From: Anaerostipes sp. MSJ-23
GTDB lineage: Bacteria; Bacillota; Clostridia; Lachnospirales; Lachnospiraceae
NCBI RefSeq assembly: GCF_018918155.1
Contig: NZ_JAHLPY010000017.1
Location: forward strand, 1 to 55,802
Direction of reading: 5' to 3'
DNA length: 55,802 bases
The notes below the pieces were generated by a model, which saw nothing but the letters and a program-made list of their open reading frames with translations, did not search any database and was not told the DNA's origin. Shown here piece after piece: positions 42,493-53,820 of the stretch; the first letter of the stretch is position 1; each line of letters opens with the position of its first letter. A program made the position numbers and the translations under genes.

Positions 42493-43503
42493 CTATTTAC
42501 CTCCCTTATTATTTCGATTCAGTGCATTCGCTTTTGATGCAATTCCTCCTTTAGAATTTCCACCAGCATTTCCACTGTAATTTACATTCTTAGTAGATTT
42601 TGCACTGGCACCTTTCTTAATTTCACCTGACTGCGGCTGTTCTGCTGCCGCACCAAGCATCTTTTCATATAATGAAGGTCCTTTTTTCTTTTTCTTCTTT
42701 GCTGCTTTTTCTCTGCTCTTTTCTATGATTTTATCCATATCTGCATGATCATAGTAATAGTTAAAAGCAATCTGCTGAATCCACTGGAATAAAGCACTTG
42801 CTGTCCAGTATACACCCAGGGCAACTGGTAAAGTAATACACATAAATAATGACATCAATGGCATTGTATACATCATACTTTTTGTCATACCTGCTCCTGG
42901 TGCGTTTTCATCCATCTGTGTATTTGACATTGATGTTTTTGCACTTAAAAACTGGAAAAGAAACGAAGCGATTGGTACAAGTAATAACGGACTAAGTTTA
43001 AATCCTGGTGTTGCCTGAATATTAATTCCTGGAAGCAGCTCAAATAAATGTTCATGAATCTTAGAATCTGCTGCAATCTGAGGAATATATCGTTCTACTG
43101 CACGTACAACATAGTACAAAGACATGATGATCGGAAACTGAATTAATGTAGTCGCGCATCCACCTGTAGGACTGGTTCCATATTTATCATAAACCTGGCG
43201 CATCTCTTCCTGCTGTTTCATCATTGATGCCTGATCTTTTTTATTTCTGTATTTTTTGTTAATTTTATTAATTTCCGGCTGCGCTACCTGATTAATTTTC
43301 ATAGACCGCTGCTGTTTCATGGTCAATGGTAAAATCAGAAGCTTGGAAATTAACGTAAATAAGATAATGCATAATCCGACGTTATAAATTCCCATGGCTG
43401 CAAGGACATTATAAATTCCTTCCATGACCCATCCGAAAATTCTTACAATCGGATATAAAATTCCACCTGTGCCCACATTCTGGGCCTGTGCCAAAAACAT
43501 CAT
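42493..43503 (-). CDS. yidC: Membrane protein insertase YidC (SpoIIIJ type)
   Basis: The 336-aa insertase has the Gram-positive YidC layout with five membrane segments: GGILYPIVRIFGWVMEG, IILFTLISKLLILPLTMKQQRSM with the conserved Arg region, CATTLIQFPIIMSLYYVVRAV, and two C-terminal segments near LSPLLLVPIASFLFQFL and MPLMSLFMCITLPVALGVYW. The C-terminal tail is Lys-, Ser- and Asn-rich and may contact ribosomes. No lipobox is visible at the N-terminus. Two ATG codons are in tandem. It lies between yidD and jag. Confidence 0.94.
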   Translation of the reverse strand: MMFLAQAQNVGTGGILYPIVRIFGWVMEGIYNVLAAMGIYNVGLCIILFTLISKLLILPLTMKQQRSMKINQVAQPEINKINKKYRNKKDQASMMKQQEEMRQVYDKYGTSPTGGCATTLIQFPIIMSLYYVVRAVERYIPQIAADSKIHEHLFELLPGINIQATPGFKLSPLLLVPIASFLFQFLSAKTSMSNTQMDENAPGAGMTKSMMYTMPLMSLFMCITLPVALGVYWTASALFQWIQQIAFNYYYDHADMDKIIEKSREKAAKKKKKKGPSLYEKMLGAAAEQPQSGEIKKGASAKSTKNVNYSGNAGGNSKGGIASKANALNRNNKGGK

Positions 43504-43508
43504 TTTTC

Positions 43509-43742
43509 TTACCTTTTTCCCTTCCTGACTTCAGGAACAGGATCATATCCGCCCTTGGAAAATGGATTACATCTCAATATTCGATAAATAGCCAAAAGAC
43601 TTCCCTTTATCACGCCATGTTTTTCCAAGGCTTCAATTGCATATTCCGAACACGTCGGAACATAAATGCAAGTTCCTCTTCCCTTTAACTTCGATAAATA
43701 CTTTCTGTAAAATTTAATAACAGCAATTAAAATTTTTTTCAA
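43509..43742 (-). CDS. yidD: Membrane protein insertion efficiency factor YidD
   Basis: The 77-aa protein has the family core [26 protein letters not shown] followed by [24 protein letters not shown]. YidD assists YidC-dependent insertion. It overlaps rnpA by 4 nt and precedes yidC by 5 nt, the conserved rpmH-rnpA-yidD-yidC order. Confidence 0.95.
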   Translation of the reverse strand: MKKILIAVIKFYRKYLSKLKGRGTCIYVPTCSEYAIEALEKHGVIKGSLLAIYRILRCNPFSKGGYDPVPEVRKGKR

Positions 43743-44086
43743 ATATGATCACTCTTTTTTAAATGGTGTATTTCCACAAGATGTAAAAATGCACTCTCCA
43801 TTGTACGGTAGTCAATATCTTTTGCAGTTTTTCTTGCAATTACTACCATATCATATCCATTCTTAATTTTTTCCTGATTTAATCGATAACTTTCACGAAT
43901 TAAACGTGTCACGCGATGCCTTACTACACTATTCCCAACTTTTTTACTTACGGATATTCCAAGTCGATTATAATCGAAATCATTTTTTCTATAATAAAAT
44001 ACTAAATATCTGTTAGCTTTTGATTTTCCTCTATGATAGACTTGCTGGAAATCCCTGGTTTTCCTTAATGAATGATAATGTTTCAT
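43739..44086 (-). CDS. rnpA: Ribonuclease P protein component
   Basis: The 115-aa basic protein has the RNase P signature [28 protein letters not shown] region (central cleft and RNR-like motif) and [17 protein letters not shown] at the start. It binds RNase P RNA for tRNA 5' maturation. It follows rpmH, separated by an attenuator hairpin, and overlaps yidD. Confidence 0.95.
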   Translation of the reverse strand: MKHYHSLRKTRDFQQVYHRGKSKANRYLVFYYRKNDFDYNRLGISVSKKVGNSVVRHRVTRLIRESYRLNQEKIKNGYDMVVIARKTAKDIDYRTMESAFLHLVEIHHLKKSDHI

Positions 44087-44106
44087 AATAGTCTCTTCCT
44101 TATTAA

Positions 44107-44139
44107 TAGAGAAAAGAAAAGGTCACATCTCTGCGACCT
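44107..44139 (-). terminator. Attenuator hairpin between rpmH and rnpA
   Basis: On the minus strand AGGTCGCA (44139-44132) and TGTGACCT (44127-44120) form an 8-bp stem (one G-U pair) with the tetraloop GAGA, followed by TTTCTTTTC. It overlaps the rpmH stop codon and could lower rnpA expression relative to the abundant ribosomal protein. Confidence 0.7.
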
Positions 44140-44272
44140 AAGCTGATAATCTATTTCTTCCTTTTGCTCTTCTACTCTTCAGAACTTTTCTTCCGTTAGC
44201 AGTGCTCATTCTTTTTCTAAATCCATGAACTTTAGATCTCTGTCTTTTCTTTGGCTGAAATGTCATTTTCAT
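44138..44272 (-). CDS. rpmH: 50S ribosomal protein L34
   Basis: The minus strand encodes a 44-aa Arg/Lys-rich protein that starts [20 protein letters not shown] and ends GRNRLSA, matching L34 in length and sequence. GGAGG lies before the start. It is the first gene of the leftward rpmH-rnpA-yidD-yidC-jag operon and is divergent from dnaA, as in most Firmicutes. Confidence 0.97.
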   Translation of the reverse strand: MKMTFQPKKRQRSKVHGFRKRMSTANGRKVLKSRRAKGRNRLSA

Positions 44273-44344
44273 TGTCAAAACACCTCCTTATTAATAAAAT
44301 CTGATTATATATATGAATAATATATTCGTAAAAACATCACTCCT

Positions 44345-44374
44345 ATTATAGCCAGACACTTAAGGAAAAGTCAA
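44345..44374 (-). promoter_or_regulatory. rpmH promoter
   Basis: On the minus strand TTGACT (44369-44374) and TATAAT (44345-44350) are 18 nt apart. The leader to rpmH is about 65 nt. Confidence 0.75.
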
Positions 44375-44420
44375 GTAAATAATCGCTTTTTTTCTTAGAA
44401 ATTCATTGCTGTACATATAT

Positions 44421-44634
44421 TGTGGATAAATCAAATGTTATCCACAATTTGTGGGTAATCTATACTTGGGATGTGTATAACTTCTGGATAACATGTGTAT
44501 ATCTTTTTTTGAGATGTCAAAAATCTTTATTTTTCAACACAATTCAACATGTGGATAATGTGGACAAAGTTATCCACACCCTGTGGGTAATTTTCCACTC
44601 TTCTGTGCACAACCTGTTCATAACTTGTCGATAA
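44421..44634. other. oriC, upstream DnaA-box cluster
   Basis: The gap between rpmH and dnaA holds many DnaA boxes. Perfect or near-perfect copies of TTATCCACA are at 44438-44446 and 44570-44578; its complement TGTGGATAA is at 44421-44429 and 44550-44558. One-mismatch copies are TGTGGGTAA (44450-44458, 44582-44590), TGTGTATAA (44472-44480) and TCTGGATAA (44483-44491); TGTTCATAA (44615-44623) and TGTCGATAA (44626-44634) are weaker. This is the incA/B-like half of a bipartite origin. Confidence 0.92.
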
Positions 44635-44648
44635 CTCTCAAACAGACA

Positions 44649-44677
44649 TTGAAAAAATATTTTTTTTGTTATACACT
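44649..44677 (+). promoter_or_regulatory. dnaA promoter
   Basis: TTGAAA (44649-44654) and TACACT (44672-44677) are 17 nt apart. DnaA boxes end 15 bp upstream, so DnaA may regulate its own gene. Confidence 0.6.
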
Positions 44678-44739
44678 AATTATAGTGCGCATCTATGCAC
44701 TTTTATAAAAATTAATGTAGAAAGGGATTCGAATTAGCC

Positions 44740-46080
44740 ATGTCAGACATGAAAAAAAACATTGAGGACATCTGGGATGATGTACTTATTAAATTGGAAC
44801 AGGAATGTGATATGTCCAGTGCAGCAATCAATGCATGGATCAAACCACTTCATATTACAGATGTACAGGATGATAAAATTGTTTTATGTCTTCCTGAGAA
44901 ATATGATGAGAGAGGAATTCAGTTTATCAAAACCAAAATGTATGATTTTAATATTTCCATGGCGATTCATCTTTTAATTGGGAAGGAATATAAGATTGAA
45001 TTCGAACTCGAAAAAAATAAGAATTCAAAAAAGCCTTCGGTAAAGAATTCTATCCCAGATGACAATAATCTAAATCCACGATATACATTCGACACTTTTG
45101 TTATCGGTGATAATAACCAGATGGCTCATGCCGCCAGTATTGCAGTTGCCGAGGCACCTGCTGAAGCTTATAACCCTTTATTTTTATATGGTGGTGCTGG
45201 TCTCGGGAAAACTCATTTAATGCATTCAATTGCTCATTATATTCTCGAGCATAATAAAAGTTTAAATGTTTTATATGTTACAAGTGAAGACTTTACAAAC
45301 GAAGTTATCAACTCCATTCAGCATAAAAAACAGGAAGAACTACGCAATAAATACCGAAATATTGATGTTCTTTTAGTCGATGATGTTCAATTTATTATCG
45401 GAAAAGAAAGTACTCAGCAGGAATTTTTCCACACATTTAATGCTTTATATAATTCTAAAAAACAAATTATCCTTTCTTCAGATAAACCGCCAAAAGATCT
45501 GGATGTCTTAGAAGAAAGACTTCGAAGCCGATTTAGTTGGGGACTTACTGTGGATATCCAGCCGCCAAATTATGAAACAAAGATCGCAATTTTAAGAAAA
45601 CGCGCGGAACTTGACCACCTTTATATCGATGACGAAATATTTGATTATATCGCAACTCATATTAAATCTAATATTCGTGATCTGGAGGGTGCCTTAAATA
45701 AAATTAAAGTTTATTCCAAATTAAATAAACAGCCAATTAGCCTGGAATCTTCTAAACTTGCACTCCAGGATTTAATTGACAGTAAAGATAAACCAAAAAT
45801 CACACCAGATCTGATTCTAAAAACAGTCGCAGAACATTTTAATATTCAAACGAGTGATATCATTTCCAAAAAAAGAAGCCATGATATCGCATATCCAAGA
45901 CAAATTTGTATGTATTTATGTAAAAAACTAACAGATACTTCTCTTGTTAAAATTGGTGAATTTATTGGCAGAAGAGATCACTCTACTGTGATTCATGGTG
46001 TGGAAAAAATAGAGAGAGATTTACAAAAAGATGTTAATTTACAGAATATTATAAATGTTATCACCAAAAAAATGGAATAA
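44740..46080 (+). CDS. dnaA: Chromosomal replication initiator DnaA
   Basis: The 446-aa initiator has the four usual domains: N-terminal interaction domain (about 1-80), a variable Lys/Asn-rich linker (about 85-110), the AAA+ domain with Walker A GGAGLGKTHL, Walker B VLLVDDVQF and the arginine-finger region RLRSRFSWGL, and the C-terminal box-binding domain with DISSKKR-like and GRRDHSTVIHG motifs. It binds the DnaA boxes on both sides of the gene and opens the DNA near 46.3 kb. Confidence 0.97.
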   Translation: MSDMKKNIEDIWDDVLIKLEQECDMSSAAINAWIKPLHITDVQDDKIVLCLPEKYDERGIQFIKTKMYDFNISMAIHLLIGKEYKIEFELEKNKNSKKPSVKNSIPDDNNLNPRYTFDTFVIGDNNQMAHAASIAVAEAPAEAYNPLFLYGGAGLGKTHLMHSIAHYILEHNKSLNVLYVTSEDFTNEVINSIQHKKQEELRNKYRNIDVLLVDDVQFIIGKESTQQEFFHTFNALYNSKKQIILSSDKPPKDLDVLEERLRSRFSWGLTVDIQPPNYETKIAILRKRAELDHLYIDDEIFDYIATHIKSNIRDLEGALNKIKVYSKLNKQPISLESSKLALQDLIDSKDKPKITPDLILKTVAEHFNIQTSDIISKKRSHDIAYPRQICMYLCKKLTDTSLVKIGEFIGRRDHSTVIHGVEKIERDLQKDVNLQNIINVITKKME

Positions 46081-46096
46081 TGCAATAATAAGTGAG

Positions 46097-46320
46097 TTAT
46101 CCACAAATACTGTGGATAACTTGTGGATATCCTGTGTATAAACATTCATTCCCAAATTTTGGAATGTTGATAACTAGAGACTTATCCAACCTTTTTCCCC
46201 AGCTTATGCACAAGTTATCCACATCGGAAAAGCCCGAATTTTCAAGGTTTTTTAAGGTTATCCCCAAATCCACAGCTACTACTACGAAGACTACGGTTAT
46301 ATTTTATTTATTTAAGTAAA
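46097..46320. other. oriC, downstream DnaA-box cluster and unwinding region
   Basis: Boxes include TTATCCACA (46097-46105, 46215-46223), TGTGGATAA (46111-46119), TGTGGATAT (46122-46130), TGTGTATAA (46133-46141), TGTTGATAA (46165-46173), TTATGCACA (46204-46212) and TTATCCCCA (46258-46266). They end at a DnaA-trio-like run followed by an AT-only stretch (about 46296-46320) that is the likely duplex unwinding element, just upstream of dnaN. Confidence 0.92.
46275..46294. promoter_or_regulatory. DnaA-trio-like element
   Basis: Three perfect CTA triplets and then CGA, AGA and CTA run from 46276 toward the AT-rich region, right after DnaA boxes. On the other strand the first three read 3'-GAT-5', the known DnaA-trio form that guides DnaA onto single-stranded DNA. 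Position and spacing fit the Bacillus arrangement. Confidence 0.7.
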
Positions 46321-46349
46321 TTTTACATAGGAAGGAGTTATACACATTT

Positions 46350-47453
46350 ATGAAAATTATATGTAAAAAAAGTAATCTTGTTCACGGAGTTGGTATTGTA
46401 TCTAAAGCAGTATCTAATAAAACAACACTCCCTATTCTTTCATGTATTTTAATTGAAGCTGGAGCAGGAACAATTACTTTAACAGCAAATGATATGGAAC
46501 TTGGTATAGAAACTACAATTGAAGGGGAAATTCTTGAGCAAGGAAAAGTCGCTCTTGACGCAAAACTATTTTCAGAAATTGTACGTAAACTTCCTGATAA
46601 TGATGTTACAATTGAAACAACACAAGATTTTAACACATTAATCGTTTGTGAAAAATCAAGTTTCCACATTATTGGTCAGGATGGTACAGAATTTCCTGCA
46701 CTTCCAGAGATTGAAAAAGAAAAGAATATTACATTATCACAATTTTCTTTAAAAGAAATTATTCGTCAAACAATTTTCTCTATTTCAGATAATGAAAATA
46801 CAAAATTGATGACTGGAGAATTATTTGAAGTTAAAGATCAACAATTGAGCGTAGTATCATTAGATGGACATCGCATCTCGATTCGTAAACTTGAATTGAA
46901 AGATAGCGCAGATGAATTTAAGGTTGTTGTTCCAGGAAAGACACTTCAGGAGATTGTTAAAATTATATCAGGAGAAGTTGAAAAGGATGTTGCAATTTAT
47001 GTAACTCCAAGACATATTTTATTTGAATTTGATAGTACAAAAGTTGTTTCAAGACTTCTGGAAGGGGAATATTATAAAATAAGTCAGATGCTTTCCAGTG
47101 ATTATGAAACAAAAATTACAATAAATAAGAAAGAATTCTTAAATTGTATAGACCGTGCTAGCTTATTGATTAGAGAATCTGATAAAAAACCAATTATTAT
47201 TAATATTACAGATAATTCTTTAGAATTAAGCATTTCTTCTTTCTTTGGATCTATGGAAGAAAGTATTATGATTCAGAAAGAAGGAAGGGATATACTGATA
47301 GGATTTAATCCAAAGTTTTTGATGGATGTACTTAGGGTCATTGATGACGAAGAGATTCACATTTATCTTGTAAATCCTAAAGCACCTTGTTATATTCGTG
47401 ATGATGCAGGAACTTACACGTATTTAATCCTTCCTGTTAATTTTAATCATTAA
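46350..47453 (+). CDS. dnaN: DNA polymerase III beta sliding clamp
   Basis: The 367-aa clamp has the usual three-domain length and segments: KTTLPILSCILIEAG, DGTEFPALPEIE, the middle-domain DGHRIS and the C-terminal end YLILPVNFNH (canonical P-M-R/N-F type). It rings DNA and tethers the polymerase. AAGGAG precedes the start, and the origin unwinding region lies directly upstream. Confidence 0.96.
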   Translation: MKIICKKSNLVHGVGIVSKAVSNKTTLPILSCILIEAGAGTITLTANDMELGIETTIEGEILEQGKVALDAKLFSEIVRKLPDNDVTIETTQDFNTLIVCEKSSFHIIGQDGTEFPALPEIEKEKNITLSQFSLKEIIRQTIFSISDNENTKLMTGELFEVKDQQLSVVSLDGHRISIRKLELKDSADEFKVVVPGKTLQEIVKIISGEVEKDVAIYVTPRHILFEFDSTKVVSRLLEGEYYKISQMLSSDYETKITINKKEFLNCIDRASLLIRESDKKPIIINITDNSLELSISSFFGSMEESIMIQKEGRDILIGFNPKFLMDVLRVIDDEEIHIYLVNPKAPCYIRDDAGTYTYLILPVNFNH

Positions 47454-47466
47454 AAAGGAGAGTATC

Positions 47467-47676
47467 ATGATAGAAATTAAACTAAGAGACGAACATATTA
47501 AACTTGGTCAGGCTTTAAAAGCCGCTGGCCTTGTAGGATCTGGGCTGGATGCAAAGATTGTTATTCAGGATGGAGAAGTTCTCGTAAATGGCGAAGTTGA
47601 AACTCGTCGTGGAAAAAAACTTTTTGGTGGAGAAATAATTTCTTTTGACGGAGAAGAAGTAAAAATTGTAAAATAG
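47467..47676 (+). CDS. yaaA: S4-domain RNA-binding protein YaaA
   Basis: The 69-aa protein is a single S4-like domain (IKLGQALKAAGLVGSGLDAKIVIQDGEVLVNGEVETRRGKKL region), conserved between dnaN and recF in Firmicutes. In Bacillus it is linked to ribosome assembly. AAGGAG lies seven bases upstream of the start, 13 nt after dnaN. Confidence 0.92.
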   Translation: MIEIKLRDEHIKLGQALKAAGLVGSGLDAKIVIQDGEVLVNGEVETRRGKKLFGGEIISFDGEEVKIVK

Positions 47677-47687
47677 TTGGGAGCATT

Positions 47688-48773
47688 ATGTTTATTAAGT
47701 CTTTAGAATTAAAGAATTACAGGAACTATGAGCAGCTTTCGATGAATTTTGCAGGTGGAACGAATCTTTTGTATGGTGATAATGCCCAGGGAAAGACGAA
47801 TATTGTGGAGGCTATTTATTTGGCAGCCACGACAAAATCGCACAGAGGTAGTAAAGATCGGGAAATCATACAGTTTCATCATGATGAGGCACATATTAGA
47901 ATTCATTATGAAAAACAGGATATTATGCATCAGCTGGATATGCATTTAAAGAAAAACCGTGTAAAGGGTGTTGCAATTGACCGGATTCCAATTCGTAAAT
48001 CCAGTGATCTTCTGGGACAGATTCCGGTCATCTTTTTTTCACCGGAAGATTTAAAAATTATAAAAAATGGTCCAAGTGAGCGCAGAAAGTTTTTGGATAT
48101 TGAATTATCCCAGCTGGAAAGACTGTACTTATATCACTTGACAAAGTATAATAAAATATTAATGCAGAGAAACAATTTGTTGAAACAATTGAAATTTCAG
48201 CCGAATTTAGTGGATACTTTAGAATTTTGGGATCTTCAGCTTGTAAAATATGGATCTGAAGTTATTCGTTATCGTAGAAAATTTATTGATCATTTAAATA
48301 TGATTATAAAACAAATTCATAGAAAATTGACTGGAAATCGAGAAGAAATTCAGTTAGAGTATGAAAATAACGTAGAATATGATATATTTTTAACAGAATT
48401 AAACAAAAAAAGAAGTATAGATCTGAAATATACAACAACAAGTATTGGACCCCACAGGGATGATATCAGCTTTATTGTGAATGGCATTGATATTCGTAAA
48501 TTTGGATCACAGGGACAGCAGAGAACGGCGGCACTTTCTTTAAAACTTTCACAGATACAGCTTGTAAAGGAAGTTCTTCATGATACACCGGTTTTACTTT
48601 TAGATGATGTTTTATCAGAACTTGATAGTAACCGTAAAATATATTTGCTGGAAAGTATTAAGGATACACAGACGTTTATTACTTGTACTGGCCTGGATGA
48701 ATTTATTAGTCAACATTTGCCGGTTCAGCGAATGTTTCAGATAAAAGAAGGAAAAATAATCAAACAGAATTAG
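47688..48773 (+). CDS. recF: DNA repair ATPase RecF
   Basis: The 361-aa SMC-like ATPase has Walker A YGDNAQGKTNIVEAIYL, the signature KFGSQGQQRTAALSLKLSQ and Walker B VLLLDDVLSELD. RecF acts with RecO and RecR to load RecA at gaps. Length is normal. It lies between yaaA and gyrB with a 9-nt gap to gyrB. Confidence 0.96.
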   Translation: MFIKSLELKNYRNYEQLSMNFAGGTNLLYGDNAQGKTNIVEAIYLAATTKSHRGSKDREIIQFHHDEAHIRIHYEKQDIMHQLDMHLKKNRVKGVAIDRIPIRKSSDLLGQIPVIFFSPEDLKIIKNGPSERRKFLDIELSQLERLYLYHLTKYNKILMQRNNLLKQLKFQPNLVDTLEFWDLQLVKYGSEVIRYRRKFIDHLNMIIKQIHRKLTGNREEIQLEYENNVEYDIFLTELNKKRSIDLKYTTTSIGPHRDDISFIVNGIDIRKFGSQGQQRTAALSLKLSQIQLVKEVLHDTPVLLLDDVLSELDSNRKIYLLESIKDTQTFITCTGLDEFISQHLPVQRMFQIKEGKIIKQN

Positions 48774-50705
<1,932 letters not shown>

Positions 50706-50722
50706 TAGGAAGGAAGAAAAGA

Positions 50723-53209
50723 ATGGACGAGAACACAATTTTTGATAAAGTTCATGACATTGATCTGAAGAAGACAATGGAAACATCATACATTAATTAT
50801 GCGATGAGCGTTATTGTATCCAGAGCTCTTCCAGATGTACGGGATGGTCTGAAACCTGTACAGAGAAGAATTCTTTATGCAATGATTGAATTAAATAATG
50901 GTCCGGATAAACCACATCGTAAATGTGCCCGTATCGTTGGTGATGCCATGGGTAAATATCATCCACATGGTGATAGTTCTATTTATGGGGCATTAGTTAA
51001 TATGGCTCAGGATTGGTCTACCAGATATCCGCTGGTAGATGGACATGGAAACTTTGGTTCTGTTGATGGGGATGGAGCGGCAGCTATGCGTTATACAGAA
51101 GCAAGGCTTAGCAAAATTTCCATGGAGTTATTGGCAGATATTAATAAAAATACCGTAGATTTTGTACCAAACTTTGATGAAACAGAGAAAGAGCCTTCCG
51201 TACTTCCATCAAGATTTCCAAATTTGCTTGTAAATGGTACACAAGGTATTGCAGTTGGTATGGCAACGAATATTCCTCCGCATAATCTGAGAGAAGTAAT
51301 TGATGCAGTTATTAAAATTATTGACAATCGTATACAAGAGGATCGTACAACGACAATGGAGGAATTGCTGGATGTTGTAAAAGGTCCAGACTTTCCAACA
51401 GGAGCGACAATTCTCGGAAGAAAAGGAATTGAAGAGGCCTATCGTACGGGAAGAGGAAAAATTAAAGTACGTGCTGTTACAGATATTGAGGCGATGCCAA
51501 ATGGAAAACAGAGGATTATTGTAACTGAGCTTCCATATATGGTCAATAAGGCGCGTCTGATTGAGAAAATTGCAGCGCTTGTAAGAGAAAAACGAATTGA
51601 TGGTATTACAGAACTTCGAGACGAGTCGGATCGGAGCGGTATGAGAATTTGTATTGAACTTCGAAGAGATGCAAATGCAAATGTAATTTTAAATCAATTA
51701 TATAAACATACACAGCTACAAGATACTTTTGGTGTTATTATGTTAGCATTAGTTAACGGTGAGCCGAAAGTATTAAATCTTTCCGAAATGCTTGGTAATT
51801 ATTTAAAACACCAGGAAGATGTAGTAACAAGAAGAACTAAATATGAGTTGAATAAAGCAGAAGAACGTGCTCACATTTTAGAAGGGTTGTTGATTGCTCA
51901 AGATCATATTGATGAAGTTATTAAAATTATTCGTGGAGCATCTAATATTCAGGCAGCAAAAGCAGAATTAATGGAAAAATTTGCACTGACAGATGCACAG
52001 GCACAGGCAATTGTAGATATGCGTCTGCGTGCTTTAAATGGTTTAGAAAGAGCAAAACTTGAAAAAGAATATAATGAGTTGATGACTCGTATTAAAGAAT
52101 TGAAAGAGATTCTTGGAGATGAAAAAGTTCTTCTTGGAGTTATTAAGGATGAATTAATCTTAATTCGTGATAAATATGGGGATGACAGAAGAACAAAAAT
52201 TGGCTTTGATGTGGATGATATTTCGATTGAAGATCTTATCTCAAAAGAAAATACAGTTATTACTATGACAAAACTTGGTTATATCAAGAGAATGACCGTT
52301 GATAATTTTAAGAGTCAGCGTAGAGGAGGAAAAGGCATTAAGGGAATGCAGACCATCGATGAAGACTATATTGAAGAGCTATTTATGACTACAACCCATC
52401 ACTATATTATGTTCTTTACAAATCTTGGTCGTGTTTATCGATTAAAAGCCTATGAAATTCCGGAAAGCAGCAGGACTGCCAGAGGAAGTGCTATTGTCAA
52501 TCTTCTTCAGTTACAACCAGGAGAAAAGATTACAGCAGTCATTCCGATCGAGGATTATGAAGAAGGAAAATACTTAATGATGGCAACGAAGAATGGTATT
52601 GTTAAAAAATCTTCGATTATGGATTTTGCAAATATAAGAAAAACTGGTCTTGCAGCGATTACATTGAAAGATGACGATCAGTTAATTGAAGTTAAGTTTA
52701 CAGATAATGAAAAGGATATCTTTCTTGTAACAAAAAATGGACAGTGTATCCGTTTCCATGAAAAAGATGTTCGTTGTATGGGACGTACGGCGATGGGTGT
52801 ACGTGGTATTAATCTGAGTGATAATGACGAAGTGATTGGAATGCAGCTTGACTGTCAGGGAGAAGCATTATTAATTGTTTCCGCAAATGGAATGGGAAAA
52901 AGGACAATGATGAGTGAGTTTACTTCCCAGCATAGAGGCGGAAAAGGTGTTAAATGCTATAAGATTACAGAAAAGACAGGAGATGTTGTTGGAGTAAAAG
53001 CCGTTGATGAAAATAATGAAATTATGATGATCACAACGGAAGGAATTATTATTCGTATGAGTGTAGACAGTATTTCTGTTCTTGGAAGAAATACATCTGG
53101 TGTGAAGGTAATGAATGTAGATGATGATGTTCAGGTTGCAAGCATTGCAAAAGTCCGGGAAGATGTAGAAGAAGATAATGAAGCAGAAATAAAAGAAAAC
53201 GAACAATAG
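50723..53209 (+). CDS. gyrA: DNA gyrase subunit A
   Basis: The 828-aa subunit has the breakage-reunion domain with catalytic Tyr124 in [10 protein letters not shown] and the quinolone-determining region [13 protein letters not shown] (residues 80-92). Ser85 and Gly89 correspond to E. coli Ser83 and Asp87; Gly at the second place differs from the usual acidic residue. The C-terminal beta-pinwheel carries the GyrA box [11 protein letters not shown] and a second copy, [10 protein letters not shown]. The end is acidic. GGAAGGAAG precedes the start and a strong terminator follows. Confidence 0.97.
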   Translation: MDENTIFDKVHDIDLKKTMETSYINYAMSVIVSRALPDVRDGLKPVQRRILYAMIELNNGPDKPHRKCARIVGDAMGKYHPHGDSSIYGALVNMAQDWSTRYPLVDGHGNFGSVDGDGAAAMRYTEARLSKISMELLADINKNTVDFVPNFDETEKEPSVLPSRFPNLLVNGTQGIAVGMATNIPPHNLREVIDAVIKIIDNRIQEDRTTTMEELLDVVKGPDFPTGATILGRKGIEEAYRTGRGKIKVRAVTDIEAMPNGKQRIIVTELPYMVNKARLIEKIAALVREKRIDGITELRDESDRSGMRICIELRRDANANVILNQLYKHTQLQDTFGVIMLALVNGEPKVLNLSEMLGNYLKHQEDVVTRRTKYELNKAEERAHILEGLLIAQDHIDEVIKIIRGASNIQAAKAELMEKFALTDAQAQAIVDMRLRALNGLERAKLEKEYNELMTRIKELKEILGDEKVLLGVIKDELILIRDKYGDDRRTKIGFDVDDISIEDLISKENTVITMTKLGYIKRMTVDNFKSQRRGGKGIKGMQTIDEDYIEELFMTTTHHYIMFFTNLGRVYRLKAYEIPESSRTARGSAIVNLLQLQPGEKITAVIPIEDYEEGKYLMMATKNGIVKKSSIMDFANIRKTGLAAITLKDDDQLIEVKFTDNEKDIFLVTKNGQCIRFHEKDVRCMGRTAMGVRGINLSDNDEVIGMQLDCQGEALLIVSANGMGKRTMMSEFTSQHRGGKGVKCYKITEKTGDVVGVKAVDENNEIMMITTEGIIIRMSVDSISVLGRNTSGVKVMNVDDDVQVASIAKVREDVEEDNEAEIKENEQ

Positions 53210-53216
53210 GTGTTCC

Positions 53217-53253
53217 ATGAAGGATAGGTAGAAATTGCCTATCCTTCATTTTT
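53217..53253 (+). terminator. gyrA terminator
   Basis: ATGAAGGATAGG (53217-53228) and CCTATCCTTCAT (53238-53249) form a perfect 12-bp stem with a 9-nt loop, followed by a T run. It lies 8 bases after gyrA. Confidence 0.92.
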
Positions 53254-53263
53254 GTTATATAAT
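53235..53263 (+). promoter_or_regulatory. Promoter overlapping the gyrA terminator
   Basis: TTGCCT (53235-53240) and TATAAT (53258-53263) are 17 nt apart. The -35 lies inside the terminator hairpin, so the next operon restarts right where the gyrA transcript ends. Confidence 0.55.
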
Positions 53264-53308
53264 AGTCTGAATCATGGGAAATAGCTATGTGACGGAGGAA
53301 AAAAGATC

Positions 53309-53806
53309 ATGGACAACCAGAAGAAAAGAAAATGGAAGATTGTGCTTTTTCTTTTGATTGCAGTGTGTGCAGTCGGAGCATTTATTTTCTATAAAATTTC
53401 CACAATTCATAAAATGGAAAAGGGATTAAAAGAAAGTCAACAGCGATTTTCAAATTATAATTTGTATGGAAATGATGGAGAATATGATCGGCTGAATACA
53501 AATTACAAATATGCTGTACATCATCAATATGTGGATGATGTGGAAAAAGCAAAAAAAGAGATGCATCAGTTTGAGAAAATGATTCTTGCGGAAAATAAGC
53601 AGAATTTAAAAGAGTATGAGAAAAAACTGGAGAGCATGGATACTTCTAAGGCAAAGAAAGATCAGCTTCAGGAGATTACCGATTATAAAAAGAAAATGAA
53701 GGCATGTATAAAGAAAAAACAGTTTAAAAGGGCAGATCAGATTGGAAAGCAATGGGAAAAGCTGATAAAATCAATTCAGAAGAAAAAGAAGAAACATAAG
53801 CATTAA
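53309..53806 (+). CDS. Small membrane protein with a coiled-coil ectodomain
   Basis: The 165-aa protein has a basic N-terminus, one membrane segment (about 10-30) and a charged helical part (about 35-160) rich in Lys and Glu with heptad-like patterns, ending in a Lys/His tail. No family is recognised. GGAGG precedes the start. Its stop is 14 nt upstream of the fumarase alpha start, so it is probably co-transcribed with the fumarase genes, though no functional link is evident. Confidence 0.6.
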   Translation: MDNQKKRKWKIVLFLLIAVCAVGAFIFYKISTIHKMEKGLKESQQRFSNYNLYGNDGEYDRLNTNYKYAVHHQYVDDVEKAKKEMHQFEKMILAENKQNLKEYEKKLESMDTSKAKKDQLQEITDYKKKMKACIKKKQFKRADQIGKQWEKLIKSIQKKKKKHKH

Positions 53807-53820
53807 TTTTGGAGGCGGTT

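Noticed and set aside
44422-44634. 70-codon ORF in the gap before dnaA
   Set aside because: It is made of DnaA-box repeats and has no ribosome binding site; the region is oriC.
46092-46319. 75-codon ORF in the gap between dnaA and dnaN
   Set aside because: It consists of DnaA boxes, the trio and the AT-rich region, and no coding signal is seen.
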